Shown: piece after piece, positions 1-7,892 of the stretch
Layout: each line of letters opens with the position of its first letter
Numbering within the stretch: the stretch's first letter is position 1
Source of the DNA: JAWKWA01 sp041397765
GTDB lineage: Bacteria; Pseudomonadota; Alphaproteobacteria; Rhizobiales; Hyphomicrobiaceae
Length of the DNA: 64,000 nucleotides
Assembly: GCA_041397765.1 (NCBI GenBank)
Contig: JAWKWA010000013.1
Coordinates: forward strand, 1 to 64,000
Direction of reading: 5' to 3'
The notes under the pieces: generated by a model
Database searches by the model: none
What the model saw: only the letters and a program-made list of their open reading frames with translations
What the model was told of the DNA's origin: nothing
Made by a program: the position numbers and the translations under genes

Positions 1-48
1 CTGGGATCGTCTGGCGACCTCGCGCGCCTCGCTCTTCAGGCGGGACCT

Positions 49-222
49 CTAGGGGAGCGAATTCGACACTTCAATCCCGGTTGCCGCGACGGGCGTACTC
101 AAGTGTCGAATTCGAGAGTGCCACCAGGATCTAAGGGCCTTCCAGTTGTTCCGATGATTCCGGCATTTGCTCGCGCGGGCTCTGAAACGGGTAGCAAATG
201 CCGGAATCGCATCACTAGATCG
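49..222. repeat. Two-hairpin intergenic repeat, copy 1
   Basis: The element has two long inverted repeats. Hairpin 1 pairs 58-71 with 101-114 (14 bp, perfect; core GAATTCGACACTT). Hairpin 2 pairs 156-170 with 194-208 (15 bp, perfect; core ATTCCGGCATTTGC) around a 23-nt loop. A second copy at 57517-57686 has the same architecture, length and conserved linker words, with paired compensatory changes in both stems. It lies directly upstream of the DmsB-like gene. No transposase is nearby. The sequence shows the pairing and the repetition; whether it acts as RNA, as a REP/MITE-like DNA element or as a terminator is not known. Confidence 0.85.
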
Positions 223-327
223 AGGCAGGCGCGTCGCGCGTCCGCCATCAGCACTTCAACGGGACGTTTCGGATCTGGAGCGACACGGCGGCCGAGACGA
301 GAGTGCCAGCCGGCGAGGAGAGTGAGA

Positions 328-993
328 ATGGCGAAGAAGCTCGACAGGGGCACCGTCAAGGAGGCCATCGCCCGCCGCGATCGCGCCGTCTACGAGCCGG
401 TCGTGCCGGAGATGCAGCTCGGCTTCATCCACAACAATGTCGATTGCATCGGCTGCCGGGCCTGCGAGATCGCGTGCAAGGACAAGAACGGGCTGCCGCC
501 CGGTCCGCGCTTTCGTCGCGTCATGTACATCGAAGGCGGAACCTATCCCGAGGTCTACGCCTACAAGGTCAACATGTCGTGCAACCATTGCGCGGAGCCG
601 GCCTGCCTGCCGACCTGCCCGACGGGTGCGATCTTCAAGCGCGAGAAGGACGGCATCGTCGACATCGATTCGACACTCTGCATCGGCTGCCGGCGTTGCG
701 AGGCGGCCTGCCCGTTCGGCGCGCCGCAGTTCATTCCCGAGCAGAACATCGTCGCCAAGTGCAACATGTGCGTCGACGAGATCGACGCCGGCCGCAAGCC
801 CTATTGCGTGATGGCGTGCATGATGCGCGTGCTCGATATCGGGCCGATCGCCGGGCTCATCGACGGCAGCTACGAGACGAAGGCGCGCGGACCCGAGGAC
901 AAGGTGGTGCGGCAAGTGAAGACCATGGCCGATCCCGAGCTCACCAATCCCTCGATCGTCTTCGTCGCGCACGACCAGGGAGCGGTGAAGTGA
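328..993 (+). CDS. DmsB/NrfC-like 4x[4Fe-4S] ferredoxin subunit
   Basis: Electron-transfer subunit of a DMSO-reductase-family molybdoenzyme, expected to pass electrons between a membrane quinol subunit and a Mo-bisMGD catalytic subunit. The 221-residue product has four Cys clusters holding all 16 ligands: CIGCRACEIAC, CNHCAEPACLPTC, CIGCRRCEAAC, and a split CNMC...YCVMAC. The start is the ATG at 328 because a purine-rich GAGGAGAGTGAG lies just before it and the homology begins there; the open frame upstream runs through the repeat element. The stop overlaps the next start (TGATG) with the TorD-type chaperone. No catalytic or membrane-anchor subunit lies in the window; they may precede position 1 or lie elsewhere, so the substrate cannot be named. 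Confidence 0.9.
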   Translation: MAKKLDRGTVKEAIARRDRAVYEPVVPEMQLGFIHNNVDCIGCRACEIACKDKNGLPPGPRFRRVMYIEGGTYPEVYAYKVNMSCNHCAEPACLPTCPTGAIFKREKDGIVDIDSTLCIGCRRCEAACPFGAPQFIPEQNIVAKCNMCVDEIDAGRKPYCVMACMMRVLDIGPIAGLIDGSYETKARGPEDKVVRQVKTMADPELTNPSIVFVAHDQGAVK

Positions 994-1826
994 TGGGGGA
1001 CGAGGGCGCGCGCGCAGGTGTCGCGCGGGAAGGCACGGGCGCAGAGGTGACCGCAGTCGATGCGGCCGAGGCGGCGGCGCTCGCGCGCTTCCGGTCGGGG
1101 GCCGCCGACGACATGCGGCTGCTCGCTGCGCTGCACGACCACGAGCCGGATGCGGAGCTCATCGAGAGTCTCAGGACGCTGCCGTTCCACAGGCGTCTCG
1201 CGCTCGCGATGCGTGGCGAGGAGGGGCGAAGCGCGGTGGCGGCGATCGATGCGGCGCTCGCGGCACTGCCTCGTCCGCTCGAGCAGGCGACGCTCGACAA
1301 TCTCTCCGTCGCCTTCGCCGACATCTATCTCACCTATCGCTACCGGGCGGCGCCCAACGAGTCCGTCTGGCTCGACGACGACAATCTGGAACGTCAGGCG
1401 CCGATGTTCCGCGTGAGGCAATGGTACCGGCGCTATGGCGTCGGGACGGCGGACTGGGCGAAGCGCTCCGAGGACCATCTGGTGCTCGAGCTGCAGTTCC
1501 TCGCCCATCTGCTGTCACTCGCCGAGGCGCCCGAGGCCCTCGCCGATGCCGCGCGCTTCCTGGACCAGCACCTGTTGCGCTGGGTCGGGATGTTTGCCGC
1601 GCAGCTGCGCAAAGCGGGAGCGCCACCGCTCTATCAGGGGCTCGCAGATCTGACGGTGGCGCATCTCGACGAGCTGCGTCAGCATCTGGTGGCGATCACC
1701 GGTATCGCCCGTCCGGTCCCGGTGAGCGAGACCGCGGAACAGAAGCGGGCACGGCGCAGCAAGGTGCCGAAGCTGCCTGATTGCGGTGGTCGTCCGTTCG
1801 TGCCGGGCAGTGGTCCGAGCTGGTAG
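993..1826 (+). CDS. TorD/DmsD-family molybdoenzyme chaperone
   Basis: A 277-residue all-helical protein, probably a cytoplasmic chaperone that binds the Tat signal of a Mo enzyme and guards cofactor insertion. It starts inside the stop of the DmsB-like gene (TGATG), so the two are translationally coupled. The central part has the TorD-like pattern: FADIYLTYRY, then PNESVWLDDDNLERQAP, then the acidic and hydrophobic ...DWAKRSEDHLVLELQFLAHL segment. Residues 1-30 and the basic C-terminal tail are low-complexity and poorly conserved by eye. Family assignment rests on pattern and on the strong genetic link with a DmsB-like subunit; which enzyme it serves is unknown. Confidence 0.75.
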   Translation: MGDEGARAGVAREGTGAEVTAVDAAEAAALARFRSGAADDMRLLAALHDHEPDAELIESLRTLPFHRRLALAMRGEEGRSAVAAIDAALAALPRPLEQATLDNLSVAFADIYLTYRYRAAPNESVWLDDDNLERQAPMFRVRQWYRRYGVGTADWAKRSEDHLVLELQFLAHLLSLAEAPEALADAARFLDQHLLRWVGMFAAQLRKAGAPPLYQGLADLTVAHLDELRQHLVAITGIARPVPVSETAEQKRARRSKVPKLPDCGGRPFVPGSGPSW

Positions 1827-1962
1827 GCGCGGGCCGGCGATCGGACTTGGTCCGCGCGCCAGAGCAAACGGAACGAGCAAACGGAAAGAAGAGGCCGGCG
1901 GCGAGCCGGCCTCGAGGTGGAGTGGAGGGAAGAGCCCGAGCGGGCCATCGGCCGATCGCGGC

Positions 1963-2613
1963 TCAGGCGAACAGGAAATCGGCATAGCCGCTGGCGGCGA
2001 TGTCGAAGCGATCGACACCGACGAGCGTGACATAGCCCGAGCCGTAGTCGACCTCGCTCGACAGGATGCCGTTCACATAGACGTCGCTGACGAAGATATC
2101 GAACGGGTCGATGGCACCGGTGCCGCGCAGATCGAGCCAGTCGACGCCGAGCGTGAAGTCGAGCACGAGATCGTCGCCGTTGGCCCAGCCGATCTGGAAG
2201 GTGTCGATATTGCCGCCGCCGACCATCACGTCGTTGCCGGTGCCGCCGTAGATGCGGTCGTTGCCCCAGCCACCGTTCAGATAGTCCGCGCCCGAGCCGC
2301 CGTTCAGGAAGTCGTGGCCGCTCTCGCCATAGAGGCGATCATTGCCCGTTTCGCCATAGAGCGCGTCGTTGCCGGTGTAGCCATAGAGACGGTCGTTGCC
2401 GGTGTAGCCGAGCAGGCGATCATTGCCCGAGCCGCCATCGACCAGATCGTTGCCCGAGCCCGCATCGACATAGTCGTTGCCCGCTCCGGCGAAGATACGG
2501 TCGTTGCCACCGCGCGCATAGATGCTGTCGTTGCCGGCGAAACCGTACATCGTGTCCGACCAGGCGCTGCCGCGGATGAGGTTCGAGGCGTTGTTTCCGT
2601 AATAGGTCGGCAC
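1963..2613 (-). CDS. Small RTX (hemolysin-type) calcium-binding protein
   Basis: A 216-residue protein made mostly of about twelve nonapeptide RTX repeats (GGSGNDRL, GETGNDRLYG, GGTGND and variants), which fold into a Ca-binding beta-roll. The C-terminal 60 residues have the acidic, aromatic-rich look of a type I secretion signal. The start is a GTG at 2613 preceded by GGAGAG five bases upstream; the upstream open frame is low-quality sequence. No catalytic domain and no type I ABC/MFP genes lie nearby, so a structural or surface role is as likely as an enzymatic one. It stands alone, with 136 bp to the converging chaperone gene. Confidence 0.8.
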   Translation of the reverse strand: MPTYYGNNASNLIRGSAWSDTMYGFAGNDSIYARGGNDRIFAGAGNDYVDAGSGNDLVDGGSGNDRLLGYTGNDRLYGYTGNDALYGETGNDRLYGESGHDFLNGGSGADYLNGGWGNDRIYGGTGNDVMVGGGNIDTFQIGWANGDDLVLDFTLGVDWLDLRGTGAIDPFDIFVSDVYVNGILSSEVDYGSGYVTLVGVDRFDIAASGYADFLFA

Positions 2614-2957
2614 TGTTGCTCTCCATCGATCTGCCAGGTTGCCGGAGCCGTTGGGCTGCGGGCTTTCGATCGAGAAATAGAGGGCGGCGGCTGAACCGGC
2701 GGTGAACCCAGTTTGGCGGAATCCGGGCGCTTTTGGGGAATCCGGGCGCGTTGGCAGACTGGGCGGTGCGGCGCAAACCGGCACCGTGCGGTGCGGCACG
2801 TCGGCACGAGGGCAGCGACCGCCCACAATTCCGCCACAGCTGCTGGCGTATAGGGCGCCGCCTGCGACGGGGCCGGAGAGCCCGCGGGCAGGGTCCGCGC
2901 CCACCGGCCAATATGAGGCGCGGCCTCAGGTGATCACGAGCAGACGGGTGTCAATCG
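2614..2957. other. Intergenic region with two 13-bp direct repeats
   Basis: This 344-bp gap between two divergent genes (RTX protein on minus, Cys-rich protein on plus) must hold both promoters. The only structure I see is GGAATCCGGGCGC twice, at 2718-2730 and 2737-2749, a spacing of 19 bp, which would put both copies on nearly the same face of the helix. No clear sigma-70 boxes were recognised. Confidence 0.4.
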
Positions 2958-3206
2958 ATGAAGAGAATCGTGCTGGCCGCAGCCCTATCGGTCGCAGCGG
3001 TCGTGGCTGTCGAGGCCGAGGAGAGCTTCAAACTCCCCAAGGAAGTGACGCCCGCCATGCGCTCGGCCTGCGAGGCCGACGTCCGGCGGCTGTGCGTCGG
3101 CGCCAATCCGACGGTCGCCAAGGTCAAACGCTGCGTGCTCGCGCAGTTCCGCAGGCTCAACATGCGCTGCCAGATCGTGCTCGCCTCGGCCGGCTTCTCG
3201 CCATAA
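2958..3206 (+). CDS. Small exported Cys-rich (GLG1/FGFR-type repeat) protein
   Basis: An 82-residue protein with an N-terminal signal peptide (residues 1 to about 20, ending near VEAEE) and a mature part with four cysteines spaced as in the cysteine-rich FGFR/GLG1 repeat: ACEADVRRLC, then RCVLAQ, then MRCQ. Two disulfides are expected in the periplasm. The function of bacterial members is not established. The gene is monocistronic, divergent from the RTX gene. Confidence 0.75.
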   Translation: MKRIVLAAALSVAAVVAVEAEESFKLPKEVTPAMRSACEADVRRLCVGANPTVAKVKRCVLAQFRRLNMRCQIVLASAGFSP

Positions 3207-3224
3207 GGGGGCGGAGGTGCTCGG

Positions 3225-3791
3225 TCAGTGGCCGCGGACGCGGTCGAGCTCCATCTTGCCGGCGGCGGGACGCACGCGGTGCCCCTGGCGCTGGCTGATG
3301 AGATCGGGCCGGTAGCGGGCGACGAGGGCCTCGAGTTCCTCGATGGTGACGTCGGAGTTCTCGACCGGGACCTCGACCGAGCGGGCGCCGGCTTTGGCCG
3401 CGGCCTCGGGGCTGGCGATCAGCAGGAGGCCGCCGGTCTGGCGGTCGATGGCGCCGAAATGGCTCCAGGGCTCGGTGCGCTCGCCGAGCAGGCCGAGCGT
3501 TGTGACGCCGGAGCGGTCGATCCGGTAGGCGACGCGGCGGATGCTGGAGACGAGGCGCACCAGCGCGGCGAGCGCAAGGCTCGCCAGGCCGCTGATGAGT
3601 GCTGCGCGCATGATCGCGGGATCGAGCAGGAAGTCGAGCATCCTCAGGAGCGGCCGCGAGCCGGTATCCTCGACGGCGACGGCGGTGACGCCGAGCCAGA
3701 TGAGGGCGAGGCCGAGACCGATCAGGATGCCGCCCGGCCGGCGTGTGCCACCGACACGGACGATGGCATGCTCGATGCGGTTCTCGTACAT
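3225..3791 (-). CDS. Hypothetical two-helix membrane protein
   Basis: The 188-residue product starts at the ATG at 3791, which has GGAGG eight bases upstream; a longer open frame exists but has no better start. Two hydrophobic segments (about residues 22-39 and 54-72) are followed by a soluble beta-rich part with YRIDRSGVTTLGLLGERTEPW, reminiscent of PH-like domains of small bacterial membrane proteins. I do not recognise the family with certainty. It faces the Cys-rich gene tail to tail and stops 18 bp from it. Confidence 0.6.
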   Translation of the reverse strand: MYENRIEHAIVRVGGTRRPGGILIGLGLALIWLGVTAVAVEDTGSRPLLRMLDFLLDPAIMRAALISGLASLALAALVRLVSSIRRVAYRIDRSGVTTLGLLGERTEPWSHFGAIDRQTGGLLLIASPEAAAKAGARSVEVPVENSDVTIEELEALVARYRPDLISQRQGHRVRPAAGKMELDRVRGH

Positions 3792-3964
3792 GGGTGGTGC
3801 CTCCGGACGGTGCTTTCGCGCAATGTCGGGAGCTGTCGCGATCCCAGAACGACGCGCGTGGCGATCGGTCGGCCGCGCGTCACCCGCCCGCGCAAGCCGA
3901 GCCTCTTCGACGATACTAGTGCTGACAGACTTAACGGCCGGTAAAGCCTGGCCGTCCGCGCCGA

Positions 3965-5551
3965 TCACAAGCCGGCGACGAAGCCGTCCTTCCTCGGATC
4001 GCTGCCACCGATCAGCACGCCACGGGCGCGGTCGATGCGGATGATCTGGCCGCCGCCGAGCGGCTCGTCGGGCCGCACGACGGCGTGGCCCATGGCCCCG
4101 AGCGTGGCCGCGACATCGTCCGGCACGCCGTGCTCGGCAACGAGGCTGTCGCCCTCGAAGAAGCAGCGCGGGGCATCGAGCGCAGCCTGAGGATCGAGGC
4201 CGAAATCGACCATGTTGGTGAAGGCGGTGACATGGCCGACGGGCTGATAGGCGCCGCCCATGACGCCGAAGCAGATCTCGGCCTCGCCGTTCCGCGTCGC
4301 CATGGCGGGGATGATGGTGTGGAGGGGGCGCTTGGCCGGTGCCAGCACATTGCGGTGGCCGCGGCTCAAGACGAAGCCGCAGCCGCGGTTCTGCAGGGCG
4401 ATGCCGGTCTTCTCAGAGACGATGGCGCTGCCGAACGACCAGAACACCGAGTTGATGAAGGAGACCGCCATGCCGTCGCGGTCGACCACCGAGAGATAGA
4501 TGGTGTCGGAGCCGGGCGGCGGCGGCACCGGGCCGAGATCGGCGCGGCGGCGGTCCGGGTCGATCCGCGAGGCGAGCTCGTCGGCGAGGGCGCCCGAAAG
4601 CAGATGGGCGAGCGGCACATCGGCCTTCTCAGGATCGGCGATGAAGGTATCGCGGGCGCGATAGGCCTGGCGTGCCGCCTCGATCAGCAGGTGATAGCGC
4701 CGGGCGGTGACGGGGCCATCGGGCTTCACGCCGAGCCGGTCGAGGATGGCGAGGATGACGAGGGCGGTGACGCCGTGGCCGTTCGGCGGGATCTCGGCGA
4801 GGTCGAGGCCGGCATGGGCGCCGGCGATCGGCTCGACCCATTGGCCGCGATGGCGAGCGAAGTCCTCGAGCGCATGGGCGCCGCCGAGCGCGCGGAGCGT
4901 CGCAACCATGTCCTCGGCGACCGCGCCTTCGTAGAAGCCGCGCCGGCCCTCGCGGGCGATCGCCCTGAGGCTCTGCGCGAGGGCGGGCGAATGCATGATG
5001 GCTCCTTCGGCCGGCGCGGCGCCATCCTTCAGGAGATGCCGGCGCGCCCCGGCGTGGTGCCTGAGGCGGGGCTCCTCGCGGCGCCAGTCCGAAGCGACGC
5101 GCGGCGTCACCACGAAGCCGTCCTCGGCATGAGCGATGGCCGGTGCCAGCAGGCGGTCGAAGCCGCGCGTGCCATAGGCCTCGATGAGCATCGACCAGCC
5201 GTCGATGGCACCGGGCACGGTGACGGCATGAGGCGAGTTGACGTCGATGCGCTCGGCACCCGAGGCAAGAAGTGGCTCGGGGTCCAGCCCCATGGGCGAG
5301 CGGCCGGAAGCGTTGAGGCCGCGCAGCGGCTCGCCGGGCCGTGCGATGATGGCGAAGCAATCGCCACCGATGCCGGTCGATTGCGGCTCGACCACGCACA
5401 GCACGGCCGAGGCGGCGACCGCCGCGTCGACCGCATTGCCGCCCTCCTTCAGCACGTCGAGGGCGGCGAGGGTGGCATGGGGGTGAGAGGTCGCGCACAT
5501 GGCACGAGACGAATAGGCGACGGAGCGCCCCGGCTTCTGGAAATCGCGCAT
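3965..5551 (-). CDS. ggt: Gamma-glutamyltransferase family protein
   Basis: The 528-residue protein is an Ntn-hydrolase of the gamma-glutamyltranspeptidase family, which cleaves gamma-glutamyl bonds, classically of glutathione. Visible signatures are GGNAVDAAVAAS near the N-terminus, PQSTGIGGDCF, and the autoprocessing site SDTIYLSVVDRDGMAVS, where the Thr would be the nucleophile exposed when the precursor splits. A GVMGG motif replaces the common GSPGG of the small subunit. No signal peptide is evident, unlike periplasmic E. coli Ggt, so a cytoplasmic homologue with another gamma-glutamyl or acyl substrate is possible. Start chosen at ATG 5551, where homology begins. A DUF3291 gene is divergent 78 bp away. 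Confidence 0.85.
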   Translation of the reverse strand: MRDFQKPGRSVAYSSRAMCATSHPHATLAALDVLKEGGNAVDAAVAASAVLCVVEPQSTGIGGDCFAIIARPGEPLRGLNASGRSPMGLDPEPLLASGAERIDVNSPHAVTVPGAIDGWSMLIEAYGTRGFDRLLAPAIAHAEDGFVVTPRVASDWRREEPRLRHHAGARRHLLKDGAAPAEGAIMHSPALAQSLRAIAREGRRGFYEGAVAEDMVATLRALGGAHALEDFARHRGQWVEPIAGAHAGLDLAEIPPNGHGVTALVILAILDRLGVKPDGPVTARRYHLLIEAARQAYRARDTFIADPEKADVPLAHLLSGALADELASRIDPDRRRADLGPVPPPPGSDTIYLSVVDRDGMAVSFINSVFWSFGSAIVSEKTGIALQNRGCGFVLSRGHRNVLAPAKRPLHTIIPAMATRNGEAEICFGVMGGAYQPVGHVTAFTNMVDFGLDPQAALDAPRCFFEGDSLVAEHGVPDDVAATLGAMGHAVVRPDEPLGGGQIIRIDRARGVLIGGSDPRKDGFVAGL

Positions 5552-5629
5552 CGGTTCTGGCCTTGCCTTCGGGTCGGTCGAGGGCGAAGTTGAGGGGAGA
5601 ACGGGGCGGACGGTCAAGGGGCAGGAGCC

Positions 5630-6073
5630 ATGCAGATCGCGCAGATCAATGTCGGGCGCGTGCGGTATCCGCTCGACGATCCGAGGATGGCAGGCTTCGT
5701 CGACAATCTGGCGCGCGTCAATGCCATCGCCGAGCGCAGCGAGGGCTTCGTATGGCGCCTCATCGGCGAGGGCGACGATGCGACCTCGATCAAGCTCACC
5801 GACGATCCGCAATTCATCATCAACATGTCGGTCTGGGCCGGCCCCGAGGCGCTCGAGGCTTTCGTCTACCGGACCGTGCATGGCCGGTTCGTGCAGCGGC
5901 GCGAGGACTGGTTCGAGCCCTATCCCGGGCCATTCCTGGCGCTCTGGTGGGTCGGCGAGGGCGAGCGACCGACACCGCAGGAGGGCTTGAGGCGGCTTCG
6001 CCTCCTCGAGGCGCAGGGGCCCTCGAGCGAGGCGTTCACCCTGACGAGGCGATTTCCCATGCCGGCTCGCTGA
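5630..6073 (+). CDS. DUF3291 domain protein
   Basis: The 147-residue protein matches the DUF3291 pattern: MQIAQINVGR at the start, the central SVWAGPEALEAFVYRTVHG, and the C-terminal PFLALWWVGEGERPT. The fold is a dimeric alpha/beta barrel related to antibiotic-biosynthesis monooxygenases, but no activity is established for this family. AGGAG lies five bases before the ATG. It sits between gamma-glutamyltransferase and gamma-glutamylcyclotransferase genes; a link with glutathione metabolism is only suggested by position. Confidence 0.8.
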   Translation: MQIAQINVGRVRYPLDDPRMAGFVDNLARVNAIAERSEGFVWRLIGEGDDATSIKLTDDPQFIINMSVWAGPEALEAFVYRTVHGRFVQRREDWFEPYPGPFLALWWVGEGERPTPQEGLRRLRLLEAQGPSSEAFTLTRRFPMPAR

Positions 6074-6141
6074 GCGCCAGAGCGCTTTGCGATCTGGCAT
6101 AGGTTCGGCGCGAGGTACTCAGATCCCGGAAGCTCCGGGGT

Positions 6142-6615
6142 TCAGACGATATCGCCGCGATAGCGCTCGGGCAGGGTGGCGGGGAGATCGGTCGGCAGCC
6201 AGCCTCGCAGCTCGGCGATATGGGAGGCGGGCAGGCCGAACGCCTCGGCGCCGGGCAGGACCGCGGTCAGCATGTAGTCGAGGCGGGCGGGGCCGGGATG
6301 TGGCCGGCCGGAGACGTAGACGATCGCCTCGCGCGGGGCGCCATCGGCATGATCGACCGAGACCTGAAGCCGGCGATAGGCACCGACGCGGACACCCTCG
6401 TAGCCGTCGAGCGTCAGGAGATGGCTCTCGTCGCAGTGCCACAAGCCGCCATGTACGACGCCACCCGGCTCGGCAACGATGTTGGCGGTGCCGGTCGTCG
6501 TGATGACAAAGCGCCAGCCGGCGAGCACTGCCCGGCCGGCCATCACCGAGCCAGGGCAGCGCTCCGCCATCTGCACGGGCGACAGATTGGAACCGTAGGC
6601 GAAGTAGAGCGGCAT
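6142..6615 (-). CDS. Gamma-glutamylcyclotransferase-like protein
   Basis: A 157-residue protein of the GGCT/AIG2-like fold, which turns gamma-glutamyl amines or peptides into 5-oxoproline and free amine. It has the signature YGSNLSPVQM at residues 7-16 and a candidate catalytic Glu in LDGYEGVRVGAY. Length is normal for the bacterial family. The DUF805 gene ends only 6 bp upstream, so the two are probably cotranscribed. With ggt 0.6 kb away this gives two gamma-glutamyl-acting enzymes in one locus. Confidence 0.85.
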   Translation of the reverse strand: MPLYFAYGSNLSPVQMAERCPGSVMAGRAVLAGWRFVITTTGTANIVAEPGGVVHGGLWHCDESHLLTLDGYEGVRVGAYRRLQVSVDHADGAPREAIVYVSGRPHPGPARLDYMLTAVLPGAEAFGLPASHIAELRGWLPTDLPATLPERYRGDIV

Positions 6616-6621
6616 CGCAGT

Positions 6622-7143
6622 TCAGGCCGCCACGGTGGCGCCGCGCGGATCGGGGCCATAGGCGTTCGGCCCCTCGCGGCCCTCGAGGATGCCGAGATCG
6701 ACCAGCCACCAGATCATGACGCCGAGGCTGATCACGCCGACGATCATCTGCAGGGTCAGCATCGTCGGATCCATCATCATCGCCATGACGTCGCCGTCGC
6801 CGCCGAGCATCACGATGTTCTGATAGATCGAGAACAGCCAGCCGGGCACGAACAGCAGCAGCCACTTGGCGGACTTACCGCGGTCGTGCGCGCGCTTGGC
6901 CGCCACCGCGAAGAACATGTAGGCCGGGATGAGGCCGACGAGCGTCCAGACGATCATGGCGGTCTTGTTGACCGTCATCTGCGGCAGTTCGCCTTCCGCC
7001 GCCGGCATGGTGGTCTCGACGATGCCGCCGAAGATCTGGTTGACGATCAGATAGAGCGCGAGCATCAGCGCGAAGGACAGCACCGAGCCGAGCCAGAAAC
7101 GGCCGCGCATGATGCGGCCCTCGAATGACGTCAGGAGATCCAT
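6622..7143 (-). CDS. DUF805 family membrane protein
   Basis: The 173-residue protein has four hydrophobic segments. It carries the DUF805 hallmarks: an N-terminal FEGRIMRGRFWLG, the cytoplasmic RAHDRGKSAKW loop, and the C-terminal EGREGPNAYGPDP tail. Function of DUF805 proteins is unknown. AGAGGAAATC precedes the ATG. It is followed at 6 bp by the cyclotransferase gene and preceded by a second DUF805 gene on the same strand, evidently a tandem duplicate. Confidence 0.9.
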   Translation of the reverse strand: MDLLTSFEGRIMRGRFWLGSVLSFALMLALYLIVNQIFGGIVETTMPAAEGELPQMTVNKTAMIVWTLVGLIPAYMFFAVAAKRAHDRGKSAKWLLLFVPGWLFSIYQNIVMLGGDGDVMAMMMDPTMLTLQMIVGVISLGVMIWWLVDLGILEGREGPNAYGPDPRGATVAA

Positions 7144-7245
7144 GATTTCCTCTCGTTTGCGATCAGGCCTCCACCCGGCCCGCCGCCGGGTGGATCGTGA
7201 TCGGGCCGGAGTGACACCGGCGTTGACGCTGGTCGAGGGTCATTC

Positions 7246-7689
7246 TCACGCGGCGCGCGGATCGGGGCCGTATTTGTTGGGGCCCTCGTTGCCCTCGAGT
7301 ATGCCGCACTCGACGAGCCACCAGATGAAGCCGACGAGGATGAAGGACAGGACGATCATCAGCAGGTACCACCAGCCCGACTTGCCGCGGTCGTGCAGGC
7401 GCTTGACCGTGTAGGCGATGCTCCACCACAGGCCGAGCAGGCCGGATATGCCGTAGATGATGAAGGCCGGCATCATCGCCGGATTGCCATAGTCGAATTG
7501 CGGATTGCCGAGGGCGTCGAGAACCGGTTGGCCGTTGGCGTCGAGCACGAGCATCTGGTCCATCGGTACGAGCATGAAGATCAGTCCCATCGATACGATC
7601 GACAAGAGGACGCTCATCAGCACGCCGAGCCAGAAACCACCCCGGCCGATCCGGCCGTTCAACGAAAAGAGAATGCCACCAAGTCCCAT
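7246..7689 (-). CDS. DUF805 family membrane protein (paralogue)
   Basis: The 147-residue product starts at ATG 7689, after a GAGGGG; the residues upstream in the open frame are not family-like. Hallmarks match its neighbour: LNGRIGRGGFWLG, VKRLHDRGKSGWWY, and EGNEGPNKYGPDPRAA at the C-terminus. Between the first and second membrane spans there is an extra polar stretch (residues about 48-66). It lies 102 bp upstream of the other DUF805 gene; the two probably share a transcript. Confidence 0.9.
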   Translation of the reverse strand: MGLGGILFSLNGRIGRGGFWLGVLMSVLLSIVSMGLIFMLVPMDQMLVLDANGQPVLDALGNPQFDYGNPAMMPAFIIYGISGLLGLWWSIAYTVKRLHDRGKSGWWYLLMIVLSFILVGFIWWLVECGILEGNEGPNKYGPDPRAA

Positions 7690-7892
7690 CGCCTTGACCC
7701 CTCTGTCAGCGGATTGAGGTGGCGAGGTTAGCCGAGGCCTGTTGCGAGTCAAAGTCGTGGCGGCGGAATATTGTTGTAAATTGGTAACAGTGGGCAGCTA
7801 CCCGTCGTCACCGGGGCTCATGCTCCGTCGACGAGGCGATCACCCTGTTTTGGAGCGGACATCCCGGCTCCGTCGCAGTCGCGTGCTCCGGC

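Noticed and set aside
103..327. Extended start of the DmsB-like protein
   Set aside because: The extra 75 residues would be encoded by the hairpin repeat and are basic low-complexity; the ATG at 328 has the ribosome site.
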